Assembly: GCF_014290175.1 (NCBI RefSeq)
Contig: NZ_JACOOR010000005.1
Location: forward strand, 186,001 to 250,000
Direction of reading: 5' to 3'
DNA from: Anaerosacchariphilus hominis
GTDB lineage: Bacteria > Bacillota > Clostridia > Lachnospirales > Lachnospiraceae
Length of the DNA stretch: 64,000 nt
How positions within the stretch are numbered: position 1 is the first letter of the stretch; every line of letters begins with the position of its first letter. The position numbers were made by a program, and so were the translations under genes. Below the pieces are notes generated by a model that searched no databases, was not told the origin of the DNA, and saw only the letters and a list, made by a program, of their open reading frames with translations. Shown one piece after another: positions 57,179 to 64,000 of this stretch.

Positions 57179-59875
57179 CTAATGGGCCTCGTACCAGTTT
57201 TTTCCCTGCTTCATATCAATCTCCAATGGCACGGACAGCTCCGCCGCGCCGCACATTTCCTCGGCCAGAATCGTTTTCACCCGTGTAAGCTCATTTTCCC
57301 GTGCCTCGATCAAAAGCTCATCGTGTACCTGCAGCAGCAGTCTGGATGCCAGTCCTTCCTCCCGCAGCCGCCGGTCCACTCGAATCATGGCGATTTTAAT
57401 AATATCCGCCGCGGTTCCCTGGATGGGCGCGTTCATGGCCACACGCTCTCCGAAAGAACGCTGCATGAAATTCGAGGACTTCAGCTCCGGCATGGGACGT
57501 CTCCGGCCAAACATGGTCTTCGCGTACCCTTCCGTCTTTGCCTCCTCCACGCACCGATCCAGGAACTCCTTGATCTTCGGATAAGTCTCAAAGTACTTCT
57601 GAATATACTCCTGAGCTTCTTTCCGGGTGATACTCAGATCCTGGGAAAGTCCGAAGGAACTGATACCGTATACAATACCAAAGTTCACGGCCTTGGCGTT
57701 CCGCCTCTGCAGATCCGTCACCTGATCAAAGGGAATATGAAATACCTGGGACGCTGTCAGTCTGTGAATATCCTGTGCCTCCCGATAGGCCTTGATCAGA
57801 TTCTCATCTCCGGACATGTGGGCCAGAACCCGAAGCTCAATCTGGGAATAATCCGCATCCACCAGCACGCAACCCTCCGCCGGGATAAAGACCTTCCGGA
57901 TTCGTCTGCCCAGCTCCACGCGAATGGGAATGTTCTGGAGATTCGGCTCCGTACTGCTTAAGCGTCCCGTGGCCGTGATAGTCTGCTGGAAGGTGGTATG
58001 AATCCTCTGATCTGCTCCGATGTAGCCCGCCAGGCCGTCTGCATAGGTGGACTTCAGCTTGGTTAACTGTCGGTACTCCAGGATATCTGCCACGATTTTG
58101 TGTTCCGGCGCCAGCTTCTCCAGCACTTCCGCTGAAGTGGAGTATCCGGTCTTGGTCTTCTTGCCGCCCTTCATGCCCATCTTTTCAAATAAAATCACTC
58201 CCAGCTGCTTGGGAGAGTTGATATTGAAGGTCTCGCCTGCCTCTTCGTAGATCTGCTTCTCCAGCTCTCCGATCCGCACAGCCAGCTCGTCTCCGTAACT
58301 CTTCAGGGCTTCTGCGTCCACCCGGACACCTTCCCGTTCCATACCGGCCAGGGTAAAGACCAGCGGCATCTCCATATCCCGGTACAGCCTCTCCATACCT
58401 GTCTCCTGAAGCTTCTCCTCCAATACCGGTGCCGCCTGATACAGCACATAGGAAGCATAGCCCGCATAAATCCTATATGCCTCCGGATTTTCATCCTTCA
58501 CCTTCGTAAGCTTGTCCTTACCAAACAACTCGGTTCTGGACGGAATGGTTAGCGCCAGGTATTCCTTTGCCAGCTCCTCGGTTCCGTAGCTGTCCTTCAG
58601 GGGATTCAGAAGATAGGCCGTGATCTCTTCGTCCGAAAAGGCATTCTGATGCTCCAAACCTGCCAATCTCTGTATCTCTTTCTGTCCTTCCCCGTCCATT
58701 CGGCTCTCCAGATACTTGAGTGTCTCCTTCAGGCCCAGACAGCTGATATGCTGTGCCTCTGCCAGCACCCGGACCAGTCTGCCCAGCAGCCAGTTCTCTG
58801 TCACAAAGCCCTCCACCGGGATGATAAAGGTCCGCTCCTGGCCCAGGGTCAGGGACAGGGACAGAAGCTCCTCACCCTCTCTCTGGAGAGCAAAGGCCAG
58901 GCGCTCCGTCTGTTCCGCCCTGGACAGCAGGTTCTCCGCCTCGCCCAGGTCCTCCACCAGACGGAAGGACTTCTCGATCTTTTCATTGGCCGGGGCTTCC
59001 ACAGAAAACCGGGACAGCATATTTTTGAACTCCAGACGCTTCAGGAAGCTGTAGGCCTCCGGCGTGTAGATATCGCCCAGCTTCGCTTTTTCCCAGTCGT
59101 AATCATAGTCGCAGTCGATATCAATGGTAGCCAGCTTCTTGCTCATCTCGGCCATATCGTAATGGGTTTTCAGAGCCTCCTTTGCCCGGTTGGGTTTAAT
59201 CTCCTCCACATGCCTGTAGGCATTCTCGATGCTTCCGAACTGGACGATGAGGTTCGTGGCGGTCTTCTCTCCGATCCCCGGCACGCCGGGAATATTGTCC
59301 GCCGTATCCCCCATCAGAGCCTTCAGCTCGATGATCTGAAGGGGCGTCACCTGATACCGATCGATGACGTCCTGAGTGTGGTAGTTCTCTGTCTCCGTCA
59401 CACCGCCCTTGCTCTTCGGAATCCGGATCCGGATATGCTCAGTGGCAAGCTGCAAAAGATCCCGATCACCGGACAGCACCGTCACCTCCAGCCCTCTGGC
59501 CTCGCTGCGCTTCGCCACGGTACCCAGCAGATCGTCCGCCTCCAGTCCCGCCTTTTCCATGGTCTCGATGCCCATGGCATGGAGCACGTCCTTCAGCACC
59601 GGCACCTGCTCATGGAGCTCCGCCGGCATGGGCTTTCTGGTCCCCTTGTAAGCGTCGTACATTTTATGCCGAAAAGTAGGTGCCTTCACATCAAAAGCCA
59701 CCGTCAGATAGTCCGGCTTTTCTTCGTCCAGCACCTTAAATAATGTATTCAGGAATCCATAGATGGCATTGGTATGCAGCCCCTCGGAATTCGTCAGATC
59801 TGTTACTCCGTAAAATGCCCGGTTGATGATGCTGTGACCATCCACCAGAAGTATCTTTTCCCTCATATTTTCCAT
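57179..59875 (-). CDS. polA: DNA polymerase I
   Basis: This 898-residue enzyme has an N-terminal 5' nuclease domain (LLVDGHSIINRAFYG, LSGDRDLLQLA) and a middle exonuclease-like domain (about 310-490). The C-terminal family A polymerase has motif A VDADYSQIELR, motif B RRNAKAVNFGIVYG and motif C QVHDELL. The middle domain lacks the DxE motif of active 3'-5' exonucleases (here AFALQREGEE), so proofreading is probably absent, as in many Firmicutes. The start overlaps the upstream zinc-finger gene by 13 bases, and that operon has an attenuator-like leader. Confidence 0.96.
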   Translation of the reverse strand: MENMREKILLVDGHSIINRAFYGVTDLTNSEGLHTNAIYGFLNTLFKVLDEEKPDYLTVAFDVKAPTFRHKMYDAYKGTRKPMPAELHEQVPVLKDVLHAMGIETMEKAGLEADDLLGTVAKRSEARGLEVTVLSGDRDLLQLATEHIRIRIPKSKGGVTETENYHTQDVIDRYQVTPLQIIELKALMGDTADNIPGVPGIGEKTATNLIVQFGSIENAYRHVEEIKPNRAKEALKTHYDMAEMSKKLATIDIDCDYDYDWEKAKLGDIYTPEAYSFLKRLEFKNMLSRFSVEAPANEKIEKSFRLVEDLGEAENLLSRAEQTERLAFALQREGEELLSLSLTLGQERTFIIPVEGFVTENWLLGRLVRVLAEAQHISCLGLKETLKYLESRMDGEGQKEIQRLAGLEHQNAFSDEEITAYLLNPLKDSYGTEELAKEYLALTIPSRTELFGKDKLTKVKDENPEAYRIYAGYASYVLYQAAPVLEEKLQETGMERLYRDMEMPLVFTLAGMEREGVRVDAEALKSYGDELAVRIGELEKQIYEEAGETFNINSPKQLGVILFEKMGMKGGKKTKTGYSTSAEVLEKLAPEHKIVADILEYRQLTKLKSTYADGLAGYIGADQRIHTTFQQTITATGRLSSTEPNLQNIPIRVELGRRIRKVFIPAEGCVLVDADYSQIELRVLAHMSGDENLIKAYREAQDIHRLTASQVFHIPFDQVTDLQRRNAKAVNFGIVYGISSFGLSQDLSITRKEAQEYIQKYFETYPKIKEFLDRCVEEAKTEGYAKTMFGRRRPMPELKSSNFMQRSFGERVAMNAPIQGTAADIIKIAMIRVDRRLREEGLASRLLLQVHDELLIEARENELTRVKTILAEEMCGAAELSVPLEIDMKQGKNWYEAH

Positions 59876-60192
59876 ATCTCCATCACTATAATCGCCACCA
59901 GGGCTGCCATGGCCAGGGCCTGGGTCACCACATAATAGACGTTAAACAACAATCTTCCCCGAACCCGCTGCTCTGATGCGTGCAGCGCCTCCTGCAGAAG
60001 ATTGTGCATATCCTGTCCTTCATTCTCGCCGTCCAGCTGAGACAGGCCCGCATACAGGGTATAATAAATCTCCAACTCCTCATAGCAGCTCTTACAGCTG
60101 TACACATGCTCCAGAAACGGCCCCAGCTGCCGGTCCGTCAGTTCGTCATTGATATATGGCATAATCATCTGCTCGACTTCCTTGCAGGTCAT
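59863..60192 (-). CDS. Membrane-anchored zinc-finger (anti-sigma-like) protein
   Basis: This 109-residue protein has an N-terminal zinc-finger domain with HVYSCKSCYEE (His29 and Cys33-x2-Cys36, the ZAS motif) and a single membrane segment at the C-terminus (about 88-106). This is the architecture of small anti-sigma factors, but no sigma factor gene is adjacent. I choose the start at 60192 behind AGGAGAGG. It is translationally coupled to polA. The regulated partner is unknown. Confidence 0.78.
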   Translation of the reverse strand: MTCKEVEQMIMPYINDELTDRQLGPFLEHVYSCKSCYEELEIYYTLYAGLSQLDGENEGQDMHNLLQEALHASEQRVRGRLLFNVYYVVTQALAMAALVAIIVMEIWKI

Positions 60193-60208
60193 AGGCCCTC
60201 TCCTTTCC

Positions 60209-60250
60209 AAAAACAAAAGCCGCGGACAGCTCTGTTTCACTTCCGCGGCT
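60209..60250 (-). promoter_or_regulatory. Attenuator-like terminator in the leader of the zinc-finger/polA operon
   Basis: A perfect AGCCGCGGA / TCCGCGGCT stem with a 15-base loop is followed on the minus strand by TTTTGTTTTT. It lies between the promoter at 60265-60294 and the ribosome binding site at about 60197-60204. Confidence 0.72.
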
Positions 60251-60264
60251 CACAGACTAGGGTT

Positions 60265-60294
60265 ATTATAGCACATGGGGGGAGGGTTGTACAA
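60265..60294 (-). promoter_or_regulatory. Promoter of the zinc-finger/polA operon
   Basis: TTGTAC (60289-60294), 18 bases, perfect TATAAT (60265-60270) on the minus strand. Confidence 0.78.
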
Positions 60295-60330
60295 GGTTAC
60301 TTCTTTATCAAGTCAGAATCCTGTGAAATA

Positions 60331-60368
60331 AAACATCACCCATGAAATTCCCATGGGTGATGTTTCTT
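60331..60368 (-). terminator. Terminator of tRNA-Leu
   Basis: AACATCACCCATG / CATGGGTGATGTT stem with a short loop, followed by TTATTT on the minus strand, 24 bases after the tRNA. Confidence 0.88.
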
Positions 60369-60391
60369 AAAGGCTCTTGAAAGTATTTTAA

Positions 60392-60474
60392 TGCCGGCGG
60401 CGGGACTTGAACCCGCACGCGGTTACCCGCAACAGATTTTGAGTCTGCATCGTCTGCCATTCCGACACGCCGGC
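60392..60474 (-). tRNA. tRNA-Leu (anticodon CAA)
   Basis: This 83-base gene has acceptor arms GCCGGCG/CGCCGGC, a GGTTCAAGTCC T-loop, a long variable arm (TTGCGGGTAACCGC) and the anticodon loop CTCAAAA, giving anticodon CAA for UUG. The long variable arm confirms class II tRNA-Leu. The CCA end is not encoded. Own promoter and terminator. Confidence 0.96.
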
Positions 60475-60505
60475 TTGTGTTGCTGTGAACTCCAGCAACT
60501 TACTT

Positions 60506-60534
60506 ATTTTATCATAGCCATCCTTAAATAGCAA
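60506..60534 (-). promoter_or_regulatory. Promoter of tRNA-Leu
   Basis: TTGCTA (60529-60534), 17 bases, TAAAAT (60506-60511) on the minus strand, about 32 bases before the mature 5' end. Confidence 0.75.
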
Positions 60535-60640
60535 GGAGAATTTTTCGATTCTCACACGATTCTCACCCGCAGGCAGTTGGCTTCCCTTTTCCATATCTGG
60601 CTTTTCCTGCCTGCTCCGCTTCCATGGCTCTGCGGAGGTC

Positions 60641-61576
60641 TTATCTCCCGCTCTGCTTCCGCAGCTTCTGAAGCAGTTCCTCGAAATATGCGGGCAGCGG
60701 TGCCTCGAACTCCACGTACTCGCCGGTGGTGGGATGCTGAAAGCCCAGAACCATGGCGTGGAGGGTCTGGCCTTCCAGATGGAAGGGCGACTTGGTGCGG
60801 CCATAGACCTCATCGCCAAGCAAAGGATGGCCCAGGCTGGCCATGTGGACGCGGATCTGGTGGGTCCGGCCTGTCTCCAGCCGGCACTCGATATAGGTAT
60901 AGGAACCGAAGCGTTCCAGCACCCGGTAATGGGTCACAGCCCGTCTGCCACCCTGGCGGACGATGGCCATCTTTTTCCGATCCTGTGGATGGCGTCCCAA
61001 AGGCGCGTCTACAGTGCCCTCGTCCTCTTTGAGATTGCCGCAGACGATGGCCCGATACCTCCGGGTAATGGTGTGCTCCTTCAGCTGCTCTGCCAGAGCA
61101 TTGTGGGCTTTATCGTTTTTGCAGACCACCAGCACGCCGGTGGTGTCCTTGTCGATCCGGTGTACGATGCCCGGGCGCAGCACGCCGTTGATGCCGGAAA
61201 GACCGTCTCGGCAGTGATACATCAGAGCATTCACCAGTGTGCCGCTGTAATGGCCTGCCGCAGGATGAACCACCATATCTTTTGGCTTATTCACCAAAAT
61301 CACGTCCGCATCCTCATAGAGGATATCCAACGGAATATCCTCCGGCAGAATCTCCGGCTCCTCCGCCTCGGGAACGGTCACCTCAATCTGCTCTCCGGCC
61401 AGAGTTTTTGTTCCGTTCTTCACAGGCTTTCCCTTCTGAAGCACAAAGCCCTCTCCGATAAGCTTCTGCAGATAGGATCTGGTCAGATCCGGCAGCTTTT
61501 CCGACAGATAACGGTCGATCCGCTGTCCTGCCTCGGAAGGCTCCACCTGAAACGACAGCTTATTTTCCTCACTCAT
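60641..61576 (-). CDS. rluD: RluD-type pseudouridine synthase
   Basis: This 311-residue protein has an S4 RNA-binding domain (about 14-72) and the catalytic Asp in IVHRIDKDTTGV (about 137-148). A GRHPQDRKKM motif (about 195) and RLETGRTHQIRVHM (about 233) follow. It fits the RluD/YlyB class, which modifies 23S rRNA uridines. It overlaps lspA by eight bases; the lspA-rluD pairing is common in Firmicutes. Confidence 0.92.
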   Translation of the reverse strand: MSEENKLSFQVEPSEAGQRIDRYLSEKLPDLTRSYLQKLIGEGFVLQKGKPVKNGTKTLAGEQIEVTVPEAEEPEILPEDIPLDILYEDADVILVNKPKDMVVHPAAGHYSGTLVNALMYHCRDGLSGINGVLRPGIVHRIDKDTTGVLVVCKNDKAHNALAEQLKEHTITRRYRAIVCGNLKEDEGTVDAPLGRHPQDRKKMAIVRQGGRRAVTHYRVLERFGSYTYIECRLETGRTHQIRVHMASLGHPLLGDEVYGRTKSPFHLEGQTLHAMVLGFQHPTTGEYVEFEAPLPAYFEELLQKLRKQSGR

Positions 61577-62081
61577 GCGGTTTCCTCAGGCTCAGAAAGC
61601 CAAGCTCGTCCTCTTTGTATACAAACAGAATCGCCGCGGCCAGAAGTACCGCTCCCACGGTCACGTAGCAGTCTGCCACGTTAAAAATAGGAAAATCAAT
61701 CAGCTTGAAATACAGGAAGTCCACCACATAGGAATGCTGCATTCGGTCGATGAGATTCCCCACGGCGCCTGCGCTCAGCAGTACGCCCACCAAACGCAGC
61801 AGGCGGAACCGCCCGGTCACAGGCATCCGATTGTAATAAAAGGCCAGCACCACCAGCACCAACGCGGTGCAGAGCAGGAAGATCCCTTTCTGTCCCTGAA
61901 GGATCCCGAAGGCCGCGCCCCGATTTTCCAGATAATGCAGTTCAAATACGCCGTCCAGGATGGGAACAGCCGCCTGTCCCATCAGATGCCGGACCGCCAG
62001 CAGCTTGGTCCACTGGTCAAGCGCTACCAGCAACACTGTCCCAATGAGACCTGTCAGATTATATTTTACACGCTTTGTCAT
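61569..62081 (-). CDS. lspA: Lipoprotein signal peptidase II
   Basis: This 170-residue protein has four membrane segments and the family aspartates in GNLIDRM (about 110-116) and FNVADCYV (about 131-138). It cleaves signal peptides of lipoproteins such as those at 19822 and 25039. I place the start at 62081 (MTKRVKYN), preceded by AGGGGA, rather than at a GTG seven codons earlier. Confidence 0.94.
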   Translation of the reverse strand: MTKRVKYNLTGLIGTVLLVALDQWTKLLAVRHLMGQAAVPILDGVFELHYLENRGAAFGILQGQKGIFLLCTALVLVVLAFYYNRMPVTGRFRLLRLVGVLLSAGAVGNLIDRMQHSYVVDFLYFKLIDFPIFNVADCYVTVGAVLLAAAILFVYKEDELGFLSLRKPHE

Positions 62082-63184
62082 TCTTTTTCCCCTAATATCC
62101 ACTGAATTGCGTCCAGAAGCTCCTCGTCGGTCACAGTCCGATCCACGTAGGCGTCTCCCGTCCGGCGAAGCAGGATAAACTTGATACTGCCCGCGTCCAT
62201 CTTCTTATCGGACTTGGTGGTCTTAAGAACCGCCTGCGCATCCAGTCCTGTGGTTCCCGTGGGAAGCCCGTAGATCCGTAATCCCTCACAGATACGCTCC
62301 AGTTCTTCCTTTGTAATCATTCCCCGGCGCATGGAGAGATAAGCTGCTGCCGCGGAACCGATGGCTACGCACTCCCCATGCAGAAACTCAAAGTTCTTCA
62401 GCTTCTCCACCGCGTGACCAATGGTATGACCAAAGTTCAGAAGAGCCCGGTCACCCTGCTCTGTGGGATCCTCCTCCACCACGGCCCGTTTCACCTTGCA
62501 GCTTTCCTCTATCATGGTCAGCAGAGCATCCATATCCAGGCCGCAGACAGCCTTTTTTTCATCCAGAAGCCACTGGAAATAGCCCTCATTCTTAATCAGG
62601 CCATGCTTCAGGATCTCTGCCATACCGGAAGCAAACTGACGCTCCGGCAGAGTCTTCAGCACCGAGAGATTCATATACACCAGGCGGGGCATATGGAAAG
62701 CTCCCACCATATTTTTGTAGCTGTCGAAATCCACACCGGTCTTTCCGCCGATGCTGCTGTCCACCTGGGAAAGCAGGGTAGTAGGAATCTGGATAAAACC
62801 GATGCCCCGAAGATAGGTGGCCGCCGTAAAGCCGGTCAGATCCCCGACCACACCGCCGCCCAGAGCTGCCAGCAGATCCTTCCGGTCAAAATGCTCCAGA
62901 ATCAGATGCTCATAGACACCTCGGACTGTATCCAGGGTCTTGTGCGCCTCTCCCGCGGGAATGGTGTACACCGTTACCCTTCTGCATACCTTCTCCAGTT
63001 CTTTTTTCACCTGATCCGCGTACAGCGGGCCCACCTGGCTGTCTGTCACGATACAGATCTTTCTGCCCTCCACCTGTAACGCGCAAACCTGCTCTGCCAG
63101 CTCCTCAAAGCTCTGCTCAAGCACGATGGAATAACAAAATGCTCCGTCCTTCCGAACCGGAAGAACTCTGCCCTTTTCACTCAT
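62078..63184 (-). CDS. aroB: 3-dehydroquinate synthase
   Basis: This 368-residue enzyme has the nucleotide-binding GGGVVGDLTGFTAATYLRGI (about 109-128), QVDSSIGGKTGVD (about 139-151) and the zinc histidines in NFGHTIGHAVE (about 248). It converts DAHP to 3-dehydroquinate in the shikimate pathway. An aroE-like gene is 24 kb away, so the pathway is not clustered. It overlaps the lspA start by four bases. Confidence 0.95.
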   Translation of the reverse strand: MSEKGRVLPVRKDGAFCYSIVLEQSFEELAEQVCALQVEGRKICIVTDSQVGPLYADQVKKELEKVCRRVTVYTIPAGEAHKTLDTVRGVYEHLILEHFDRKDLLAALGGGVVGDLTGFTAATYLRGIGFIQIPTTLLSQVDSSIGGKTGVDFDSYKNMVGAFHMPRLVYMNLSVLKTLPERQFASGMAEILKHGLIKNEGYFQWLLDEKKAVCGLDMDALLTMIEESCKVKRAVVEEDPTEQGDRALLNFGHTIGHAVEKLKNFEFLHGECVAIGSAAAAYLSMRRGMITKEELERICEGLRIYGLPTGTTGLDAQAVLKTTKSDKKMDAGSIKFILLRRTGDAYVDRTVTDEELLDAIQWILGEKE

Positions 63185-63212
63185 AGTCTGCTCCTCTTTT
63201 CCGTCTGTTCTC

Positions 63213-63968
63213 TCAGATATACCGCTGCAGTATCACGTACTCCCGGCCCTTTCTGGACTGTCCGCCGCCTCCGGCGTAGCGGAACCTTCCCATGCCCCGC
63301 ACGGATACCAGATCACCCTCCTTTGGTTCATAGCCATTGGAAGTCACCAGTCTGCCGTTCACGAATACCTTACCACCCTCGATGAGACCGGTCAGGCTGC
63401 TCCGGGAAGCCCCGAAAGCCAGCGCCAGAAGCCGATCCAGCCGCACCGACGCCACGGTTCCCGTGATTTCCTTATACTCCGGCTCATAATCAAAGTCTCT
63501 GGCCTCCACCCGCTCCACAGTCACGCTGGTATGACGGATCCGGGTCAGATTCTCACAGATAAAGTCCGCCATCCGCTCCAGGCAGAACAGATAGGTCGCT
63601 TCTTTCCCCACCAGAATATCTCCCAGGCAGGAGCGTTCCATGCCCAGATTCAGGATGGAGCCCAGATAATCCCGGTGACTCAGATCCTCTGCAAACTTCC
63701 TCTGCAGGGGCGCTATCTTAAGACACACGATGGGATAGTCTGCACAAAATACAGGAGCCTCAGGTCGAAAAACCGCTATCTGACGCTCCGCCAACTCATA
63801 TCCGCCCCAGCCCTCCACCTGTACATAGGAGAGCTTCTGACCGATACTCTGCAATATATTCCGTTCGTTCAGATTCAGAAAATCTGAAAATGTCATAATC
63901 TCCCTCTGGTAAGCCATCCTGGCCAGATCCAGAAAATGCTTCTCCAGCTGCTGCTCTTCTTTCGTCAT
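63213..63968 (-). CDS. ylmH: YlmH-like S4-domain RNA-binding protein
   Basis: This 251-residue protein has a C-terminal S4 domain (about 178-235, VRLDRLLALAFGASRSSLTGLIEGG split over two helices) and the YlmH N-terminal and central domains. In Bacillus YlmH binds the ribosome in stalled translation and is encoded near the division genes. It is read in the same direction as aroB with a 28-base gap. Complete within the window. Confidence 0.88.
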   Translation of the reverse strand: MTKEEQQLEKHFLDLARMAYQREIMTFSDFLNLNERNILQSIGQKLSYVQVEGWGGYELAERQIAVFRPEAPVFCADYPIVCLKIAPLQRKFAEDLSHRDYLGSILNLGMERSCLGDILVGKEATYLFCLERMADFICENLTRIRHTSVTVERVEARDFDYEPEYKEITGTVASVRLDRLLALAFGASRSSLTGLIEGGKVFVNGRLVTSNGYEPKEGDLVSVRGMGRFRYAGGGGQSRKGREYVILQRYI

Positions 63969-64000
63969 ACCCTTAGAACTTGCTGTATACGGAGGGAATG

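Noticed and set aside
1..64000. CRISPR arrays, prophage, insertion sequences
   Set aside because: No regularly spaced direct repeats, no transposase, integrase or phage structural genes seen on either strand.

Overview
The window looks like chromosome from a Gram-positive, anaerobic, acetogenic member of the Clostridia, most likely a Lachnospiraceae. The evidence is a near-complete carbonyl branch of the Wood-Ljungdahl pathway, corrinoid and nickel handling genes, sortase-anchored pili, strong AGGAGG ribosome binding sites and consensus sigma-A promoters. No rRNA, phage, insertion sequence or CRISPR array is visible. One tRNA is present. The genus is inference; the pathway is read directly from the proteins.

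Layout. 1-590: end of a branched-chain amino acid exporter (azlCD). 747-2320: a methylenetetrahydrofolate reductase pair (metV-metF type). 2607-3789: thioredoxin and its reductase. 4012-5048: an SdpR/SdpI-like pair with a clear promoter and operator. 5124-6957: a CPBP protease and a metal permease. 7120-7974: a THF riboswitch controlling a folate ECF transporter. 8089-14356: a complete sortase pilus locus whose gene order matches the streptococcal FCT region (tip protein, SipA-like, FctA, class B sortase, FctB). 14600-18048: acsV, a DUF3786 gene and cobalt chelatase cbiK, which supply and reactivate the corrinoid protein. 18325-21064: small exported proteins, a HAD phosphatase and a broken aldo/keto reductase. 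21150-23285: a solitary second copy of acetyl-CoA synthase (acsB) with its own promoter and terminator. 23497-26616: an amino acid ABC transporter and a cytidylate-kinase-like gene. 26916-37449: the main acs operon, read right to left as a His-rich metal protein, cooT, metF, cooC, cooS, cooC, acsB, acsD, acsC, acsE.

37645-48220: aroE, a SufS-like PLP enzyme, an old-yellow-enzyme oxidoreductase, an AhpD-like and a cyclase-family gene behind an attenuated leader, the GGGtGRT/Fe-S scaffold pair, an FAD-dependent dehydrogenase behind a purine riboswitch, and a TraX-like membrane gene. 48217-63968: housekeeping genes (topB, pseudouridine synthases, tmcAL, a PFL/ACT pair, walJ, coaE, polA, tRNA-Leu, lspA, aroB, ylmH).

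How it fits together. The MTHFR enzymes make methyl-THF, AcsE passes the methyl group to the corrinoid protein AcsCD, CooS makes CO, and AcsB joins methyl, CO and CoA. CooC, CooT and the His-rich protein look like nickel maturation factors. AcsV and CbiK serve the corrinoid, and the THF-regulated FolT serves the folate pool. The most noteworthy observations are the purine riboswitch in front of an uncharacterised FAD enzyme, a leader-peptide/terminator overlap in front of the cyclase operon, a family of multi-hairpin repeats that all abut intrinsic terminators, the paralogous acsB, and an attenuator-like hairpin in front of the polA operon.
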